From Klebsiella africana (lineage in GTDB: Bacteria > Pseudomonadota > Gammaproteobacteria > Enterobacterales > Enterobacteriaceae), in NCBI RefSeq assembly GCF_020526085.1, contig NZ_CP084874.1, forward strand, positions 2,108,001-2,172,000: a stretch of DNA of 64,000 nucleotides, read 5' to 3'. Shown here one piece after another: positions 45,089 through 53,880 of the stretch. The translations under genes and the position numbers were made by a program. The notes beneath the pieces are model-generated. The model was not told the origin of the DNA and did no database searches. It was given only the letters and a program-made list of their open reading frames with translations. The number at the start of each line of letters is the position of its first letter. The first letter of the stretch is position 1.

Positions 45089-45856
45089 ATGGTCAAGAAT
45101 TTGCTCAAAGCGTGTTGCATGATGGCCGCGCTGACGGTAGCCGGACAGGCGGCTGCGGAAACCTATACCGTCGGCTCCGGCGGCACCTACCGGCCGTTTG
45201 AATTTGAAAACAGCCAGAAACAGCTGGAAGGTTTCGATATCGACATCATCAAGGCTATCGCCAAAGCCGAAGGCTTTGACGTCAAGCTGGTCAATACCCC
45301 ATGGGAAGGCATCTTCGCCACGCTGAACACCGGCGACCGCGATATCATCATCTCCGGGATCACCATCACCGATAAACGCAAACAGATGGTCGATTTCTCC
45401 GCGCCGTACTTCCCGGCCGAGCAGTCTATCGTCGTCGCCCAGGACTCGCAGGTGGATTCGCTCGCGGCACTGAAAAACGAGAAGGTCGGGGTGGTGAACT
45501 CCAGCACCGGCGATATTGTGGTGTCTGAGGTGCTGGGCAAAAACAGCACCGCGATCAAGCGCTTCGACAACACCCCGCTGATGCTCCAGGAGCTGTTTGA
45601 GGACGGCGTCAGCGCCGCGGTTGGCGACGTCGGGGTGGTGAAGTACTACATCAAACAGCACCCGGAGAAGCAGTTCAAGCTGGTGCCGGATGCCAAATTT
45701 GAGCGTCAGTATTTCGGTATTGCGGTGGCGAAAGGCAACAGCGAACTGCTGGGCAAAATCAACGCCGGGCTGCAAAAGATTGTTGCTGACGGGACTTACG
45801 CCAACATCTATAAAACCTGGTTCGACGACAACGTGCCGACGCTGCCAGCGCAATAA
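45089..45856 (+). CDS. Polar amino-acid ABC binding protein
   Basis: This 255-residue protein has a signal peptide ending near GQAAA (residue 22). The mature SBP_bac_3 domain has YTVGSGGTYRPFEFENSQKQ, then GFDIDIIKAIAKAEGFDVKL and the hallmark GDRDIIISGITITDKRKQ. The closest families carry glutamine, His/Lys/Arg or cystine; the substrate is not fixed by sequence. It is the first gene of a binding protein-permease-ATPase set. Confidence 0.9.
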   Translation: MVKNLLKACCMMAALTVAGQAAAETYTVGSGGTYRPFEFENSQKQLEGFDIDIIKAIAKAEGFDVKLVNTPWEGIFATLNTGDRDIIISGITITDKRKQMVDFSAPYFPAEQSIVVAQDSQVDSLAALKNEKVGVVNSSTGDIVVSEVLGKNSTAIKRFDNTPLMLQELFEDGVSAAVGDVGVVKYYIKQHPEKQFKLVPDAKFERQYFGIAVAKGNSELLGKINAGLQKIVADGTYANIYKTWFDDNVPTLPAQ

Positions 45857-45919
45857 TCCACTTTTTTCAGTGACCACGGCTATCGCCCAGGCGATAGCCG
45901 TATTTTTTAGGGAAGGACT

Positions 45920-46684
45920 ATGACGGGATTCCGTTGGGAGATCATCGAGGAGTACGGCCCGCTGTTTGTGGACGGCGCCCTGATGACGATTAAATGTACC
46001 ATTATCTGCGTGATCCTCGGGACGCTGTGGGGGTTAACTCTCGGTCTCGGGCGGATGGCGAAGGCCGAGCACGGGCCGTGGAAATATATCCTCCGCTACC
46101 TGGTGCAGTTTCCGGTGCGCTTTTACGTTAGCGCCTTCCGCGGTACGCCGCTGTTCGTGCAGATTATGGTGGTGCACTTTGCGCTGGTGCCGCTGTTTAT
46201 CAACCCGCGCGACGGCCTGCTGGTGACCAGCGGCCTGATGAGCGCTGACTTTGCCCGCGAACTGCGCGCCAGCTACGGGGCGTTCCTCTCCTGCATCGTA
46301 GCGATCACCCTTAACGCCGGAGCCTATGTGTCGGAGATTTTCCGCGCCGGCATCCAGTCGATCGACAAAGGGCAGATGGAGGCCTCCCGCGCGCTGGGCA
46401 TGCCGTGGTGGAAAACCATGCGCAAGGTGATCCTCCCGCAGGCGTTTCGCCGCATTCTGCCGCCGCTGGGCAACAACGCCATCGCCATTGTCAAAGACTC
46501 GTCGCTGGCCTCGGCGATTGGCCTGGCCGATCTGGCCTATGCCGCGCGTACCGTCTCCGGCGCCTACGCCACCTACTGGGAACCCTACCTGACCATCTCC
46601 CTGGTCTACTGGGTGATCACCTTCCTGCTGGCGCAGCTGGTTAACCGTCTGGAAAAGAGGTTTGGCAAAAGTGATTCACATTAA
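45920..46684 (+). CDS. Polar amino-acid ABC permease
   Basis: This 254-residue HisMQ/GlnP-family permease has a short N-terminus, five or so helices, the N-terminal [15 protein letters not shown] and the coupling segment [20 protein letters not shown]. The ATG follows GGGAAGGACT. A single permease suggests a homodimer. Its 3' end overlaps the ATPase start region by 14 bp. Confidence 0.92.
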   Translation: MTGFRWEIIEEYGPLFVDGALMTIKCTIICVILGTLWGLTLGLGRMAKAEHGPWKYILRYLVQFPVRFYVSAFRGTPLFVQIMVVHFALVPLFINPRDGLLVTSGLMSADFARELRASYGAFLSCIVAITLNAGAYVSEIFRAGIQSIDKGQMEASRALGMPWWKTMRKVILPQAFRRILPPLGNNAIAIVKDSSLASAIGLADLAYAARTVSGAYATYWEPYLTISLVYWVITFLLAQLVNRLEKRFGKSDSH

Positions 46685-47393
46685 TAACTTACATAAGCGC
46701 TTCGGCGACAGCCACGTGCTGCGCGGCATCAGCTGCGATATCAAACCGCAGGAAGTGGTGTGCATCATCGGCCCGTCCGGCTCGGGGAAAAGTACCTTCC
46801 TGCGCTGCATGAACGCCCTGGAGACGGTCAGCGAAGGCGAGGTGGTGGTTAACGGCTTTGCCGCCCACGACCGGACCACCGACCTGAACAAGATGCGCGA
46901 AAGCGTCGGCATGGTATTCCAGCGCTTTAACCTGTTCCCGCACATGACGGTGCTGGAAAACCTAATCATGGCGCCGATGAATCTGCGCAATATGCCGCGC
47001 CAGCAGGCAGTCGACCTGGCGGAAGCCTTGCTGGCGAAGGTGGGCTTAAGCGATAAGCGCGACGCCTGGCCCTCGAGCCTGTCCGGCGGCCAGCAGCAGC
47101 GGGTAGCTATCGCCCGCGCGCTGGCGATGAAGCCGTCGATTATGCTGTTCGATGAGCCCACTTCGGCGCTGGATCCGGAGCTGGTGGGGGACGTGCTGGA
47201 GGTGATGAAAAATCTCGCCAGCGAGGGGATGACGATGGTGATCGTGACCCACGAAATGGGCTTTGCCCGCGAAGTAGCCGACCGGGTGATCTTCATCGAC
47301 CAGGGCGTGATTCAGGAAGAGGGCAAGCCGGGGCAGATCTTTACCACGCCGACCAACCCGCGCACCGCCGCGTTTCTCAGCAAGGTGCTGTAA
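46671..47393 (+). CDS. Polar amino-acid ABC ATPase (GlnQ type)
   Basis: This 240-residue ATPase has Walker [10 protein letters not shown], the signature [15 protein letters not shown], Walker [15 protein letters not shown] and the switch His in [12 protein letters not shown] prefer the GTG at 46671 as start, because AAGAGG lies about 10 bp before it and it gives the family-like N-terminus [16 protein letters not shown] three codons earlier is too close to that sequence. It completes the amino-acid importer. Confidence 0.9.
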   Translation: MIHINNLHKRFGDSHVLRGISCDIKPQEVVCIIGPSGSGKSTFLRCMNALETVSEGEVVVNGFAAHDRTTDLNKMRESVGMVFQRFNLFPHMTVLENLIMAPMNLRNMPRQQAVDLAEALLAKVGLSDKRDAWPSSLSGGQQQRVAIARALAMKPSIMLFDEPTSALDPELVGDVLEVMKNLASEGMTMVIVTHEMGFAREVADRVIFIDQGVIQEEGKPGQIFTTPTNPRTAAFLSKVL

Positions 47394-47397
47394 ACAG

Positions 47398-47424
47398 AGC
47401 GGGCTGGCGCGATGCCAGCCCGCT
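47398..47424 (+). terminator. Hairpin after the amino-acid ABC operon
   Basis: AGCGGGCTGGC and GCCAGCCCGCT form an 11-bp stem with a GCGAT loop, starting 4 bp after the ATPase stop. No T run follows directly, so it may be a Rho-assisted or processing hairpin. A second weak hairpin (TGATGA...TCATCA around TTTTT) follows near 47444-47461. Confidence 0.5.
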
Positions 47425-47599
47425 GAGCGTTGTCAGATATATTGATGATGTTTTTCATCATCAGTATAAATATTGACTGAACTCATATATCCCGCGACGA
47501 CTCCTTTGTTAATCTCCGGGTATCGCTTTGGGCTTATCCAGGAAAATAACGTTGGAAATCTTTTTTTAACCCACTGAAAAATAGCGATTAACTATTTTT

Positions 47600-47647
47600 C
47601 ATACGCCAAAAATCATGGTCCGTTAATGACGGACTCGGTTTCGTATG
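47600..47647. promoter_or_regulatory. Nested stem-loop just upstream of the DUF1062 gene
   Basis: The outer arms CATACG (47600-47605) and CGTATG (47642-47647) enclose an inner hairpin GTCCGT-TAATG-ACGGAC (47618-47634). It ends 18 bp before the start codon. It could be an operator pair or a structured leader. Confidence 0.4.
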
Positions 47648-47665
47648 GGTTAAAAAAGGTACGTT

Positions 47666-48280
47666 ATGACAGTTACATGGACGGTCACGCCCGTGGGGTA
47701 TCAGCATATTGCTAAACGCTGCCCCGCCTGCAATGTAAAACGCGACTTCGCGCCTTCCGGCGCCATCCGGGTGAATTCGCAAAAGAAGCTGCTGGATATC
47801 TGGAGCATCTATAAATGCACGCACTGCGATTACACGTGGAATATCGCCCTGTTTTCCAGGCTGCACGTCAGCAAGATAAACCGTGAACTGCTTCAACGCC
47901 TGATGCAGAACGATGCAGCCATGGTTCACTATTATGCCGCTGACCTCGCGACGCTGAAGCGCAACCGCGCCGAGCCGTCGGGGCAACCCAATTTTCGTAT
48001 TCAGGAGCAATGGTCGGTGACGCTGATGGCGTGCCCGCGGATAACGGTGCGCGTCAGAGTCAGTCAGCCATTTCGCATCAGCCTGCTATCAATACTGAAA
48101 AAACAGCTCAAGCTGAGTACGGCTGAAATCCGGTGGTTGGTCGCGACAGGGTATATCGAGGGTATTCCATTAAAACAGCTCAAGACGAAAAAGCTGAAGG
48201 CGATGGAATATCATTTTCAGCTGGCGGCGGAAACGCTGTATGCGCGACGCCGGATTACGTTATCACTTCGCGGTAGATAA
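47666..48280 (+). CDS. DUF1062 zinc-ribbon-like protein
   Basis: This 204-residue protein belongs to the DUF1062 family. The N-terminal 60 residues contain two CxxC pairs (CPAC and CTHC), as expected for a zinc ribbon. The basic C-terminal half (LSILKKQLKLSTAEIRWLVA, then QLKTKKLKAMEY) is reminiscent of nucleic-acid-binding folds. There is no signal peptide or membrane segment. No function is established for the family as far as I know. The adjacent genes do not suggest one. Confidence 0.8.
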   Translation: MTVTWTVTPVGYQHIAKRCPACNVKRDFAPSGAIRVNSQKKLLDIWSIYKCTHCDYTWNIALFSRLHVSKINRELLQRLMQNDAAMVHYYAADLATLKRNRAEPSGQPNFRIQEQWSVTLMACPRITVRVRVSQPFRISLLSILKKQLKLSTAEIRWLVATGYIEGIPLKQLKTKKLKAMEYHFQLAAETLYARRRITLSLRGR

Positions 48281-48408
48281 CTCGTCAGAGAGAGAAGCCG
48301 CAGCGCTTTAGCCGCGGTTTTCGTTATTCTCAATGAAATAAGGACGGCGAAGCTCGCCGTCCTGACTCCCTTATTACCGCCTGCAAAAGCCACCTCCGCT
48401 GCAGCCAT

Positions 48409-48801
48409 TCAAGCTGCCGACGCATAATAAACAAACGCCAGCTTATTGCCGTCGGGATCGCGGACGTAGGCGCTGTGAAAGCCGTTGCCATACTGCGGCC
48501 GGTGACCGGGACCGCCTTCGTCACCTCCGCCGAGTTGCAAGGCGAGGGCATGCAGTTCCGCAATATGTGCGACGGAGCGGGCGTTAAGCGCCACCATCGT
48601 TCCATTGCCCACCCCGGCAGGCTGCTGGTCAAAAGGAACGCCCACGCACAGCCCACAGGTGTGATTGCTGTTGAAGGTGCCCCAGGACGCCCCCTGTTCG
48701 TTACGGCCGGCTTTGACGTGCCCCAGCAATGCCATTAACGGATCATAGAACTTTATGGCGCGTGGCAGATCGTTCGTTCCCAGCATAATGTATGAAAACA
48801 T
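48409..48801 (-). CDS. VOC-superfamily (glyoxalase-like) protein
   Basis: This 130-residue single-module VOC protein begins with MFSYIMLGTNDLPRAIKFYD and ends with a YVRDPDGNKLAFVYYASAA strand, both typical of the fold. It probably forms a metal-containing dimer, but the reaction (lyase, dioxygenase or thiol-drug modification) cannot be deduced. It lies 36 bp downstream of an MdfA-like exporter on the same strand, so the two may be co-transcribed. Confidence 0.82.
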   Translation of the reverse strand: MFSYIMLGTNDLPRAIKFYDPLMALLGHVKAGRNEQGASWGTFNSNHTCGLCVGVPFDQQPAGVGNGTMVALNARSVAHIAELHALALQLGGGDEGGPGHRPQYGNGFHSAYVRDPDGNKLAFVYYASAA

Positions 48802-48837
48802 GATGTCCTCCTGTTGCGGGTAAAAAGGCGTAAACCT

Positions 48838-50070
48838 TCAGGCTAGCTGAAGGAGATGTTGTTGCCGGAGTTTTAACAAGCGCGAGACCAGCATGATGAC
48901 GACGATTCCCGCGATCAGCGCCAGGCAGTGAAAAGCAATTCTGCCGCCAGCCTGGAAGTAAACCCAGCGCGCTACTTCCACCGAGGCCGCCATAAAACTG
49001 AGCGCCACAATGTTGATGGTGGCTGAAACCGTTCCTTTCGGTAGGGCGTGGGAAAAAAGCGCAAAACGGAATAATACGGGGAACAACAGGCCTGTTCCGA
49101 GGGCATAGAGACTCGTTCCTGAAACGGACCACCACCAGGTATGGGGCCATGCAATATTTCCCGCCAGTAATACCAACAACCCGGTCAGCTGTATCGGGAT
49201 AGTGCGCCAGATAAAGCGGGGAGAGGTCGGATCCTTAATAAAACGGGCCACGATGATGCTGGCAATAATGACGCCGCCAAAGACAGGCACCTGGGTCCAG
49301 GCATAGGCGCCGCGCGACATCCCGCCGTCATCGATCAGGATCACCGGAGAGAGTGCTACCCAGGTGATTATCGGCAGGTTACTGAATGACAACGCCAGCG
49401 CGCCCGTGAGCACCACCGGCTGTTTAAAGGCGCGGACAAACTCGGAAAATACCTCGCCCGGACGAAATCCCCGGCCCTGAGAGGTGACCGTCTCTGGCAT
49501 GTTAAAAATCAGTAACGCCCAGGCCAGCAAGCTCATGGCGCCGATGATCGCAAACAATAACTTCCAGTGCAGGAAATTCATCAGGCCAGCGCCCGCCAGG
49601 GGCCCGATTACCGGCGCCAGCAAAACGATGGATGTCAGCGCTGCCATAATGCGGATAGACTCTTTTTCATCAAAAGCCTCCTGGATGGAGACATAACCGA
49701 CTGTCGAAATGAAGCAGATACTGGTTCCCTGGATAAAACGGGCGATAAGATAGTGATCAATCGACGTGACAAAGATCATGCTGAAGCAGGCCAAAGCAAA
49801 GATGATGGCGCCGGTCAGTAGTACGGGGCGGCGACCAATGCGGTCGGAGAGCGGCCCCAGCAGCCACTGTAATGCCAGCCCCCCGGCTAAATAGAGGCTG
49901 ACAGAGGCCGGGGCTAACGCAACATCAGCCTTAAATTCCCGGATGATGTGGATAATACCCGGTTGAATGAGATCGGTAGTCAGATAGGCAGAAAAATCAT
50001 AGATAACCATCGCCAGCGGAAATAACAAGATTCTGCTAAAACGGATGTACGGTCCCAATGCTAATTTCAT
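48838..50070 (-). CDS. MFS multidrug exporter of the MdfA family
   Basis: This 410-residue, 12-helix permease aligns with E. coli MdfA in its first half ([20 protein letters not shown], then [20 protein letters not shown], the motif A). It also has [13 protein letters not shown] near the end. The membrane acidic pair known as E26 and D34 in MdfA appears here as Asp25 and Asp33. It should exchange protons for cationic or neutral drugs. GGGAG lies about 9 bp before the ATG. It is probably a second MdfA-type exporter of the genome. Confidence 0.88.
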   Translation of the reverse strand: MKLALGPYIRFSRILLFPLAMVIYDFSAYLTTDLIQPGIIHIIREFKADVALAPASVSLYLAGGLALQWLLGPLSDRIGRRPVLLTGAIIFALACFSMIFVTSIDHYLIARFIQGTSICFISTVGYVSIQEAFDEKESIRIMAALTSIVLLAPVIGPLAGAGLMNFLHWKLLFAIIGAMSLLAWALLIFNMPETVTSQGRGFRPGEVFSEFVRAFKQPVVLTGALALSFSNLPIITWVALSPVILIDDGGMSRGAYAWTQVPVFGGVIIASIIVARFIKDPTSPRFIWRTIPIQLTGLLVLLAGNIAWPHTWWWSVSGTSLYALGTGLLFPVLFRFALFSHALPKGTVSATINIVALSFMAASVEVARWVYFQAGGRIAFHCLALIAGIVVIMLVSRLLKLRQQHLLQLA

Positions 50071-50634
50071 ACGCGAAGACTCCCTGGACGTTGACGGTTT
50101 CCCTGGTATCGGGGCCTGGTTGATGTGGATCCCTTGCGGCTGTCGTCACAGGCTGGCCGCGGAATGACAAACCGAAAGATAAAATTCGCCTGGCGATTGT
50201 CATTGGGTAAGGCAACGCAACGGCATGCAGAGGGAGTGATCGAGCATGGCAGAGGGATACGCACCGGGTTAACTGGCTGGGGGTGACGTTGCTTGTGCGA
50301 GGGAGGGGGCTCGCTGCCATCGCGTGGATGTGGAGCGTTTGTCCGCAGGGGACGAGAATGAATAAAGTCGCTTGCTCCTGAGGGGAAACATTCATACCGG
50401 GAAACCTGTGTCATCATCATGGGCAAAACAGGCGAACACTCGCCAGTGTCCGCATTCGATTTCAGCGCAGTGATAATCAGTCCGGCCAGTCATGGTCGGA
50501 AGTCTGATTATCAGATGATTAGGTTTTCCAGCATCGACGCCTCAGCTATGGGTATGAATTATTCATTAAGGAAATGATAACACCCACATTTATTATGGGA
50601 ATTGCGCAGGTAAGAAAATGTGACTTTCGCCCGC
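50071..50634. other. 564-bp intergenic region with one long inverted repeat; no convincing gene
   Basis: This region lies upstream of the MdfA-like gene and downstream of a VOC gene. The open frames here have no recognisable domain, good start or ribosome-binding site. The main feature is an imperfect hairpin, GATAATCAG at 50472-50480 with CTGATTATC at 50504-50512, with further internal pairing (TCCG/CGGA). Confidence 0.45.
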
Positions 50635-51069
50635 TTACTGCGTGAAGCTGATCGCAACAGACCCGGCGCTGCGCTCAGCCTCGCCATGGTACACCGCCTC
50701 AATATTATTTCCCTGCGGATCCAGCACAAAAGCGGCATAGTAACCAGGATGATAGTGTCGTTCGCCAGGCACGCCGTTATCACGTCCGCCATGGGTCAGT
50801 GCCGCATGGTAAAAAGCGTCCACCATGTCACGATCTCTGGCCTGGAATGCCAGATGGTGGCGTCCTGTCAGTTTCCCGGCAGCCTCCGGGCTGTGGCGTG
50901 AGGCCACCACCAGTTCGTCGGCCAGCAAGTATTCATTGGCGGTGGTGATAACCGGGATCTCCAGCGCCGACAGTACGGCGGTATAGAAGTTTTTGCTTGC
51001 CGCAAAGTCTTCGACAACCAGCAGAATATGATCGATCAATCTGCCGCGATGTAAGGTATTACTTTCCAT
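50635..51069 (-). CDS. VOC-superfamily protein
   Basis: This 144-residue VOC protein starts at the ATG at 51069, which follows AGAGGAAATCCC on the reverse strand. Ten earlier codons in frame have no such signal. It contains the double beta-alpha-beta layout: IDHILLVVEDFAASKNFYTA, HHLAFQARDRDMVDAFYHAA and YYAAFVLDPQGNNIEAVYHG. It resembles the VOC protein at 62884-63255 more than the one at 48409-48801. Its substrate is unknown. Confidence 0.83.
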   Translation of the reverse strand: MESNTLHRGRLIDHILLVVEDFAASKNFYTAVLSALEIPVITTANEYLLADELVVASRHSPEAAGKLTGRHHLAFQARDRDMVDAFYHAALTHGGRDNGVPGERHYHPGYYAAFVLDPQGNNIEAVYHGEAERSAGSVAISFTQ

Positions 51070-51151
51070 GGGATTTCCTCTCGGCTGGGGGGCCGGCAAT
51101 GGTTAACAACCGTTAGCCAGCAAAAACAGGATACCCTCAGCTGAGGGCCAT

Positions 51152-51178
51152 AAAAAAGGGCTGGCGCCAGGCCAGCCC
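51152..51178 (-). terminator. Intrinsic terminator of the MFS gene at 51186-52385
   Basis: On the reverse strand the stem GGGCTGGC / GCCAGCCC (loop CTGGC) is followed by six T. It starts 8 bp past the MFS stop. A palindrome CCCTCAGCTGAGGG (51134-51147) lies beside it. Confidence 0.85.
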
Positions 51179-51185
51179 GTCAGGA

Positions 51186-52385
51186 CTACCGTGCGGACTC
51201 CGTCGCCTCGTCCATGTCATCTTCCTGCTCACTGGCAAGCAGGGTTTTCTCGTTTTTGCACAGACACTGAATCAACAGGAACAGCACGCCGCTGGCCACC
51301 AGGGTGGCGATCAGGCCATCGTAACCAGTGATGCCGATCAGCATGCCGCTGACCACCGGCCCGGCGACGCTGCCGGCGGACCAGAAAAAGCCGAACAGGG
51401 CGTTAATCATAATCAGCTTCTGCCCATTGAAGGTTTTCCCCGCCCGCACCAGCGACAGGGTATAAAGCGCCCCCGCCGCGGCGCCCAGCAGCAGGCAAAT
51501 GGCCATCAGCTGAATGCGCGAGCCGAGCATCAGCGGCAGGGCCAGCAGCGACAGGCTGAAAACCACCGCGCAGCTCAGATGCACGCGGCGAATCCCGACC
51601 CGGTCGGCCAGCCAGCCGAGCGGGGTCTGGAACATCGCATCCCCGGTAAGTACCACAGTCACCAGCAGCACCGCCATTCCTTCATTAAGCCCTTTGTCCA
51701 TGCCGTACAGCGGCAGCAGGGCGAGGATGCTGGCGTCAAAGAAGGCGAAGCAGAAGACCCCGGAGGCCAGTACCGGCAGGAAGGCGCCGAGGCTGCGCCA
51801 GCTGGCGCGCTCCCCGAGGCTTTCACGAGTACCGGTGGGCAGATGGCGCAGCATCAACAGGCAGACGGCGGTGACCGCGACAATCGCTATCAGCGCTGAG
51901 GTTTGCCAGGCGGGGCCGACGGAGATCAGCAGCGGCCCGGCCAGCTGGCAGCCGGTAAAGGCCGAGGCGTAGAGACCGGTGAGGGTAGCGCGCTGGCTGC
52001 CCGCCGCGCCGCCGGTGATCCAGCTTTCGCCGAGTACGATAATGACCCCGGAGGCCAGGCCGGTCAGCAGGCGCGGCAGCAAAAGCAGCGTCATATCGGT
52101 AGTCATGCATGAGGCGATGGTCGCCAGCGCCAGCAGGATCAGACTGCCGCTCAGCAGCACGCCCATTTCAACGCGCCGGCATAGCGCAGGAGAGAGGAAA
52201 GAGGAGATCATCATGCCGGCGGGCGGCAGGGCGGCCAGCAGGCCGACGTACAGCGGCGCGATCTGCTGCTGCGCCAGCTCAAGACTGATTAACGGCACCG
52301 TATAGCCGGTGATAAATCCCACGAGCGACGCGGCCATGATCATCGCCAGCGTGGGGGCAAGACGATTCTGGTCTGGGTTAAACAT
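51186..52385 (-). CDS. MFS transporter of unknown substrate
   Basis: This 399-residue protein has 12 predicted helices. It has the YcaD-like organisation: PLYVGLLAALPPAGMMISSF near helix 2, LGESWITGGAAGSQRATLTG in the middle and a TPLGWLADRVGIRR repeat of motif A in the second half. The C-terminus is acidic (EQEDDMDEA). It is monocistronic with its own terminator. No regulator is adjacent and the substrate is not known. Confidence 0.85.
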   Translation of the reverse strand: MFNPDQNRLAPTLAMIMAASLVGFITGYTVPLISLELAQQQIAPLYVGLLAALPPAGMMISSFLSPALCRRVEMGVLLSGSLILLALATIASCMTTDMTLLLLPRLLTGLASGVIIVLGESWITGGAAGSQRATLTGLYASAFTGCQLAGPLLISVGPAWQTSALIAIVAVTAVCLLMLRHLPTGTRESLGERASWRSLGAFLPVLASGVFCFAFFDASILALLPLYGMDKGLNEGMAVLLVTVVLTGDAMFQTPLGWLADRVGIRRVHLSCAVVFSLSLLALPLMLGSRIQLMAICLLLGAAAGALYTLSLVRAGKTFNGQKLIMINALFGFFWSAGSVAGPVVSGMLIGITGYDGLIATLVASGVLFLLIQCLCKNEKTLLASEQEDDMDEATESAR

Positions 52386-52680
52386 TTTATTTCCGATTAC
52401 GGCGAGGTCAGTAGTGGATCCTTCGGCAAATTGCCGTCCTGAGTTGCATAATAATTAATCGCCTGGCCGTTGTCACCGTTGAAATCACTACCAAAAAAGG
52501 GCCGCAGGGCGACAGGTGGGCTGTACGCCGCGCCGCCACCGCATTTCGTGACGTTGTCAGCGTGTTAACGACAGGATATAACGGAGGGAGCGGCAGCGCC
52601 CCGACGCCGGTGAGCGACGGGTAAAAACGCGACGCATGACCGATTATTCAGCATTACGCTATGCAGGAAAGGAGTAATAC

Positions 52681-53838
52681 ATGGCCGTATCGCCGTCACT
52701 GATCGCCGAAGCCGTTAGCTGGCGACGTGAGTTCCACGCCGCGCCTGAGCTCGGATATCAGGAGCAGGAGACCTCGCGCCGCGTTGCGGAGCTGCTGGCC
52801 TCATTTGGGCTACAGGTTCACCGCGGGCTGGCCGGCACCGGCGTCGTGGCGACGCTGGAAAACGGCCCCGGGCCGGTCATTGGCCTGCGCGCCGATATGG
52901 ACGCCCTGCCAATCACCGAGCTGGGGAGCGTCAGCTACTGTTCGCGTCGCCCTGGGGTGATGCACGCCTGCGGCCACGACGGCCATACCGCGATGCTGCT
53001 GGCGGCCGCCGCCCATCTGGCGCAGACCCGTCATTTCAGCGGCACCGTCCACTTTGTCTTCCAGCCAGCGGAAGAAAACCTCGGCGGCGCGCGCAAAATG
53101 GTGGAAGAGGGGTTGTTTGAGCGCTTCCCGATGGACGCCATTTACGCGCTGCATAACTGGCCGGGGATCCCGCTTGGCGAAGTGGCGCTCAGCGATGGCG
53201 CGATGATGGCCTCGCTGGACGCCTTCGAAATCACCCTGCGCGGAAAGAGCTGTCATGCGGCGATGCCGGAGAGCGGGGCCGATCCGATCGTCGCGGCGGC
53301 GCAGCTGATAATGGCGCTGCAGACTATTCCTTCCCGCCGCTTGTCGCCGCAGGATTCCGCGGTGGTCAGCATCACCCAGATAAACGGCGGCGAGGCGATC
53401 AACGTCCTGCCGGACACCGTGGTGCTGCGCGGTACCTTCCGCTGCCTGAGCAATCGCGTTCGCGCCCGCGTGCGGGAGCTCATCGAGCGCTATGTGGCGA
53501 CCCAGCCGCAGGTGTCCGATGTTCAGGGCGAGATTAGCTGGTTCCCGGGTTATCCGGTGACCAAAAACCATGCGCTGCAGGCGCAGCAGGTGCGCGACGT
53601 GGCCGTCGCCACCCTCGGCGCGCAAGCGGTGCGCTGGAATCAGGCGCCGTCGATGGCCTCCGAAGATTTTGCCTGCATGCTGGAGGCCTGTCCGGGGGCC
53701 TATTTCTGGATAGGTACCGACGGCGAAACTCCGTCGAAGCCGCTGCATAACGCCAGCTATGACTTTAACGATGCGCTGATCGGCCCCGGGGTGGCCATGT
53801 GGGTGGGGCTGGTGGAGAAACAGCTGCCGGCGGCATAA
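52681..53838 (+). CDS. M20-family amidohydrolase (HipO/IAA-amino acid hydrolase type)
   Basis: This 385-residue peptidase-M20D enzyme has FHAAPELGYQEQETS at the N-terminus, the metal-binding HACGHDGHTAMLLAAA, then QPAEEN with the catalytic Glu, a dimerisation insert and a final ASEDFACMLEACPGAYFWIG. Members remove amino acids from N-acyl conjugates such as hippurate or acetylated peptides. The ATG follows AAAGGAG. It is convergent with the formate dehydrogenase-like gene. Nothing nearby names the substrate. Confidence 0.88.
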   Translation: MAVSPSLIAEAVSWRREFHAAPELGYQEQETSRRVAELLASFGLQVHRGLAGTGVVATLENGPGPVIGLRADMDALPITELGSVSYCSRRPGVMHACGHDGHTAMLLAAAAHLAQTRHFSGTVHFVFQPAEENLGGARKMVEEGLFERFPMDAIYALHNWPGIPLGEVALSDGAMMASLDAFEITLRGKSCHAAMPESGADPIVAAAQLIMALQTIPSRRLSPQDSAVVSITQINGGEAINVLPDTVVLRGTFRCLSNRVRARVRELIERYVATQPQVSDVQGEISWFPGYPVTKNHALQAQQVRDVAVATLGAQAVRWNQAPSMASEDFACMLEACPGAYFWIGTDGETPSKPLHNASYDFNDALIGPGVAMWVGLVEKQLPAA

Positions 53839-53880
53839 CCCACCGGCAGCGGCAGAGGGAGCGCGGCGCGCTCCCTGAGG

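Noticed and set aside
50036..50426. Two overlapping open frames of 119 codons on the reverse strand in the MdfA upstream gap
   Set aside because: They overlap each other and the exporter gene start, and have no recognisable protein features.
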